Source: Desulfobacterales bacterium (GTDB lineage Bacteria; Desulfobacterota; Syntrophobacteria; B119-G9). From it: a DNA stretch of 8,944 bases. Numbering within the stretch: position 1 is the first letter of the stretch; each line of letters starts with the position of its first letter. Shown here piece after piece: positions 7,005-8,944 of this stretch. The position numbers were made by a program, and so were the translations under genes. The stretch covers positions 1 to 8,944 of the forward strand of contig JALXAI010000031.1 of the NCBI GenBank assembly GCA_026992215.1, read 5' to 3'. A model generated the notes under the pieces. The model was given only the letters and a program-made list of their open reading frames with translations, did no database searches and was not told where the DNA came from.

Positions 7005-7077
7005 ACCGGTTTTTCTCGTTAAATATCTTTATACTACATTTGAATCGTACATTACAAACTTTTGGCAGGAAACCGGT
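7005..7077. repeat. Perfect 8-bp inverted repeat bracketing the promoter region
   Basis: ACCGGTTT (7005-7012) and AAACCGGT (7070-7077) are exact inverted copies 57 bases apart. Between them lie the promoter elements for the minus-strand membrane-protein gene. The core ACCGGT of each arm is itself a palindrome, so each arm could be a half-site bound by a regulator. Seen by eye; function is inference. Confidence 0.4.
7028..7057 (-). promoter_or_regulatory. Candidate promoter of the four-helix membrane-protein gene
   Basis: On the minus strand TTGTAA (7057-7052, four of six to TTGACA) is followed after 18 bases by TATAAA (7033-7028, five of six to TATAAT), about 60 bases upstream of the ATG at 6966. 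On the plus strand the same bases give TATACT (7030-7035), a fair -10, but its only TTGAC-like partner (7002-7007) is 22 bases away, too far for a standard promoter. Confidence 0.45.
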
Positions 7078-7141
7078 GAGTTTTTGCGTGGAAGAGCGTT
7101 CGGCTATATCGGTTTTCTTGGGTCAACCGGGGAGCAGGCAT

Positions 7142-7306
7142 ATGTCAGGGAGAGGACGTTACGGAAAGTACGGAGAAATAAAAAGACTCGAGCGCCTCAA
7201 GGTGCGGAGAAAAAATTTCCCGGGAAAGATCGGGAAAAAGACAAGAAAAGAACGAGGGATGAAAAGTAAGATCCCTCGTTTCTTAAAAGGTAAGTCTAAA
7301 AACTAA
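7142..7306 (+). CDS. Candidate 54-residue, highly basic small protein
   Basis: I do not recognise a family with confidence. ATG at 7142 is preceded by GGGGAG with 7 bases of spacing, a good ribosome-binding site. In-frame codons continue further upstream to an ATG at 7040, but that extension has no such site. The product contains 22 Lys/Arg and only 3 Glu in 54 residues, has no hydrophobic segment, and begins MSGRGRYGKYGEIKRLERLK. Such composition is typical of ribosome- or nucleic-acid-binding micro-proteins; GRYGKY weakly recalls the GTYGKYR of ribosomal protein bTHX, which I would not treat as homology. Its last 11 bases overlap the 3' end of the convergent fadB-like gene, and that gene's terminator hairpin lies inside it. 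This means either genuine dual use of the DNA or a spurious ORF. No convincing plus-strand promoter was found. Confidence 0.5.
   Translation: MSGRGRYGKYGEIKRLERLKVRRKNFPGKIGKKTRKERGMKSKIPRFLKGKSKN
7234..7280 (-). terminator. Intrinsic terminator of the fadB-like gene
   Basis: AACGAGGGAT (7251-7260) and ATCCCTCGTT (7271-7280) form a perfect 10-bp stem with a ten-base loop, extendable by three pairs past one bulge. Read on the minus strand the stem is followed by TCTTTTCTTGTCTTTTT (7250-7234), a classical U-rich tract. It begins 16 bases after the stop codon at 7296. On the plus strand the trailing bases (TCTTAAAAGG) are a poor tract, so termination in that direction should be weak. Confidence 0.85.
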
Positions 7307-8944
7307 AAAAAACCTTTTGCAGGACCCTGGGTGTTATCCCTGCAAGATCCAGGTACATCGTTATCCCGCCCATAAAAAACGGCCAGCCAGCTCCCAGTAT
7401 CATGGCCATATCCACGTCTCTCGAGCTCGCGACCACTTTTTCTCTCAGGATCAGGTCGATTTCCCTTGTAAGGTTTTCCAGTACGATATCAAGGATTTCT
7501 TCCTTTCGATAATCGTGGTCTCCTTTTTTCTCCCAGATCTTTTCAATTTCGGGATCAACAACTTTTTTCTCTTTGTCAGGAAGATAGATGGATTTCTTTC
7601 CCAGTTCTATCACTTTCTTGAAGTTTTCGTTCAGCGGGAAGCGCTCCGGTCCGAAACTTCTGTTCAGGGTTTCGAGAACATGGAAGGCAACAGGTGGTCC
7701 AACGAGTGCAAGCAAGTCAAAGGGCGCTATTGGGAGTCCAAGGGAAAGAAGCGCGTCATCGACTTGCTGGAATGTGGCTCCGTTGTCGACAATCTCCAGG
7801 CAATCGACCATCATCTTGGTAAGGATTCTATTCACCAGGAAAGCGGGCGAATCCTTAACCAGGAGCCCCGTTTTCCTGATTTTCTTTGCAACGTCAAAGG
7901 CCGTGGCGAGGGTGAGATCATTCGTTTTTTTGCTACGGATTATTTCTACCAGCGGCAACACCGCAACGGGGTTAAAGAAGTGAAAGCCGATTACCCTTTC
8001 GGGATGTTTCAATTCCGATCCCATCTCGGTTATACTGAGCGACGACGTGTTGGAGGCGAGAATCGTGTCTTCACGAGTAACTTCCTCGGCCTCCTTAAAA
8101 ACCTGCTTTTTTACGTCCATGTCTTCGAAAACAGCCTCAATTACGAAGTCGCAGTCTTCGAAATCCTTCCACTCGAGAGTCCCCTTGAAAAGGCTGGACA
8201 TGTAGTTAAATTTGGTTTCTTCCAGCTTGCCCTTGCTTATTGCTTTCTTGAGTTCGTTTTCGATGTAGTTTTTCGCGTTGTCGATTATTTCCTGCTTGAT
8301 GTCTTTGACCACTACCGGGACTTTGAGCCTGTAGAGAAAAAGGTACGCGAGTTGCGAAGCCATCAGGCCGGCCCCGATAATTCCGACCTTGTTCACCTTT
8401 AGCGGCTTAACATCTGGAACACCCCGGGGGTTTCTTGCGTGCCGGTTTACAAGGTCAAAGGCGTAAATGGAAGCCTTGCACTGGCGGCTTTTTACCAGAT
8501 CTCCAAGAGCCTTGTTTTCTTCTTCGAAGCCGGTGTCAATGTCCCAGGAACACGCGCCCTTTATGAGATCCAGCGCCCTGTACGGAGCGATAGCGGCTCC
8601 ATGGACCTTGCTGTCAACAAATTCCTTTGCCTCTTTAATGAGCCGGTCAACCTGTTTGAAATCGGGTTTTTTTCTTTTAATTCTTGTTTTGCCTGAAATT
8701 ATGTCAATTAGTAGGCGCAGCGAATCGTCCAGGAACTCGGCATTGTCAAACATCCTGTCTGCTAGGCCAAGCTCGAAGGCCTGGGGTCCTTTTATCATCC
8801 GGTTCTGGTTTAATGCATTGTAAATGATGATCTGAAGAGCCTTTTCAGGGCCTATTAACTTGGTGGTAAGTGTGCAGCCGCCCCAACCCGGAACAAGCCC
8901 CAGGAAGCATTCGGGAAATGCTATCGCAGGAACGGCTCTTGATA
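7296..8944 (-). CDS. fadB: FadB-type bifunctional enoyl-CoA hydratase / 3-hydroxyacyl-CoA dehydrogenase (5' truncated by window edge)
   Basis: The frame is open from the right edge to TAG at 7298-7296, giving 548 residues; the ATG at 8798 is internal, because the preceding 48 codons are clearly crotonase sequence. Visible residues 1-22 read SRAVPAIAFPEC, then FLGLVPGWGG, keeping the catalytic Glu (Glu11, equivalent to rat hydratase Glu164). The NAD-binding dehydrogenase domain starts near 186 (KVGIIGAGLMASQLA). It holds NTSS (298-301), catalytic His321 in GFHFFNPV and Glu333 in LVEII. The C-terminal dehydrogenase domains follow (DSPAFLVNRIL at 364-374; DVDMAMILGAGWPFFMGG at 509-526). Order and size match the FadB/FadJ alpha subunit of beta-oxidation, which hydrates trans-2-enoyl-CoA and oxidises the 3-hydroxyacyl-CoA with NAD. 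The thiolase partner is not in the window. The third Gly of the usual GxGxxG is Ala, a variant I recall from actinobacterial FadB. The 3' end overlaps the small basic ORF by 11 bases. Confidence 0.93.
   Translation of the reverse strand, partial: SRAVPAIAFPECFLGLVPGWGGCTLTTKLIGPEKALQIIIYNALNQNRMIKGPQAFELGLADRMFDNAEFLDDSLRLLIDIISGKTRIKRKKPDFKQVDRLIKEAKEFVDSKVHGAAIAPYRALDLIKGACSWDIDTGFEEENKALGDLVKSRQCKASIYAFDLVNRHARNPRGVPDVKPLKVNKVGIIGAGLMASQLAYLFLYRLKVPVVVKDIKQEIIDNAKNYIENELKKAISKGKLEETKFNYMSSLFKGTLEWKDFEDCDFVIEAVFEDMDVKKQVFKEAEEVTREDTILASNTSSLSITEMGSELKHPERVIGFHFFNPVAVLPLVEIIRSKKTNDLTLATAFDVAKKIRKTGLLVKDSPAFLVNRILTKMMVDCLEIVDNGATFQQVDDALLSLGLPIAPFDLLALVGPPVAFHVLETLNRSFGPERFPLNENFKKVIELGKKSIYLPDKEKKVVDPEIEKIWEKKGDHDYRKEEILDIVLENLTREIDLILREKVVASSRDVDMAMILGAGWPFFMGGITMYLDLAGITPRVLQKVFFSF

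Noticed and set aside
7002..7035. Plus-strand promoter TTGACC/TATACT for the small basic ORF
   Set aside because: The 22-base spacer is too long for a standard promoter; the alternative -10 TATCTT at 7024 matches poorly.
7317..8402. Long plus-strand frame of 361 codons opposite the fadB-like gene
   Set aside because: It is the antisense shadow of a gene with clear catalytic motifs and has no domain of its own.

Overview
The window reads as chromosomal DNA of a Gram-negative bacterium with moderate GC content. A periplasmic-adaptor ABC exporter implies a cell envelope with an outer membrane, and two beta-oxidation-type enzymes imply fatty- or aromatic-acyl-CoA metabolism. The style (FadB with a GAGLMAS dinucleotide motif, a stand-alone crotonase, a small C2HC zinc-finger protein ending in a WLECCGH-type segment) recalls deltaproteobacterial/Desulfobacterota-like genomes. 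That assignment is an impression, not a result. No rRNA, tRNA, CRISPR array, insertion sequence or phage gene was seen.

Layout: (1) 1-316, minus strand, the N-terminal 105 residues of a small putative zinc-finger protein that runs off the left edge. (2) 317-906, a long non-coding stretch with only micro-ORFs and a candidate extended -10 promoter near 848. (3) 907-1698, plus strand, a crotonase-fold enzyme. (4) 1823-6134, minus strand, a compact four-gene exporter operon read in the order adaptor, ATPase, permease, permease, with gaps of only 3-4 bases. It is possibly headed by a 55-codon leader ORF (6139-6306) behind a good -35/-10 promoter (6371-6399). (5) 6424-6966, minus strand, an unrecognised four-helix membrane protein. 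(6) 6967-7141, a short region with overlapping opposed promoter elements bracketed by a perfect 8-bp inverted repeat. (7) 7142-7306, plus strand, a candidate 54-residue, extremely basic small protein. (8) 7296-8944, minus strand, a bifunctional FadB-type enzyme cut at the right edge. Its intrinsic terminator lies inside the small basic ORF.

How the genes fit together: the adaptor, ATPase and two FtsX/MacB-fold permeases should form one machine that pushes a substrate out of the inner membrane or periplasm, MacAB-like but with two different permease subunits instead of a fused MacB homodimer. No TolC-like outer-membrane protein is present, so that partner must be encoded elsewhere. The crotonase and the FadB protein belong to acyl-CoA metabolism, but they flank the exporter in opposite orientation and are not visibly co-transcribed with it. 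The least explained elements are the leader ORF, the basic micro-protein with its embedded terminator, and the four-helix protein carrying a buried glutamate.
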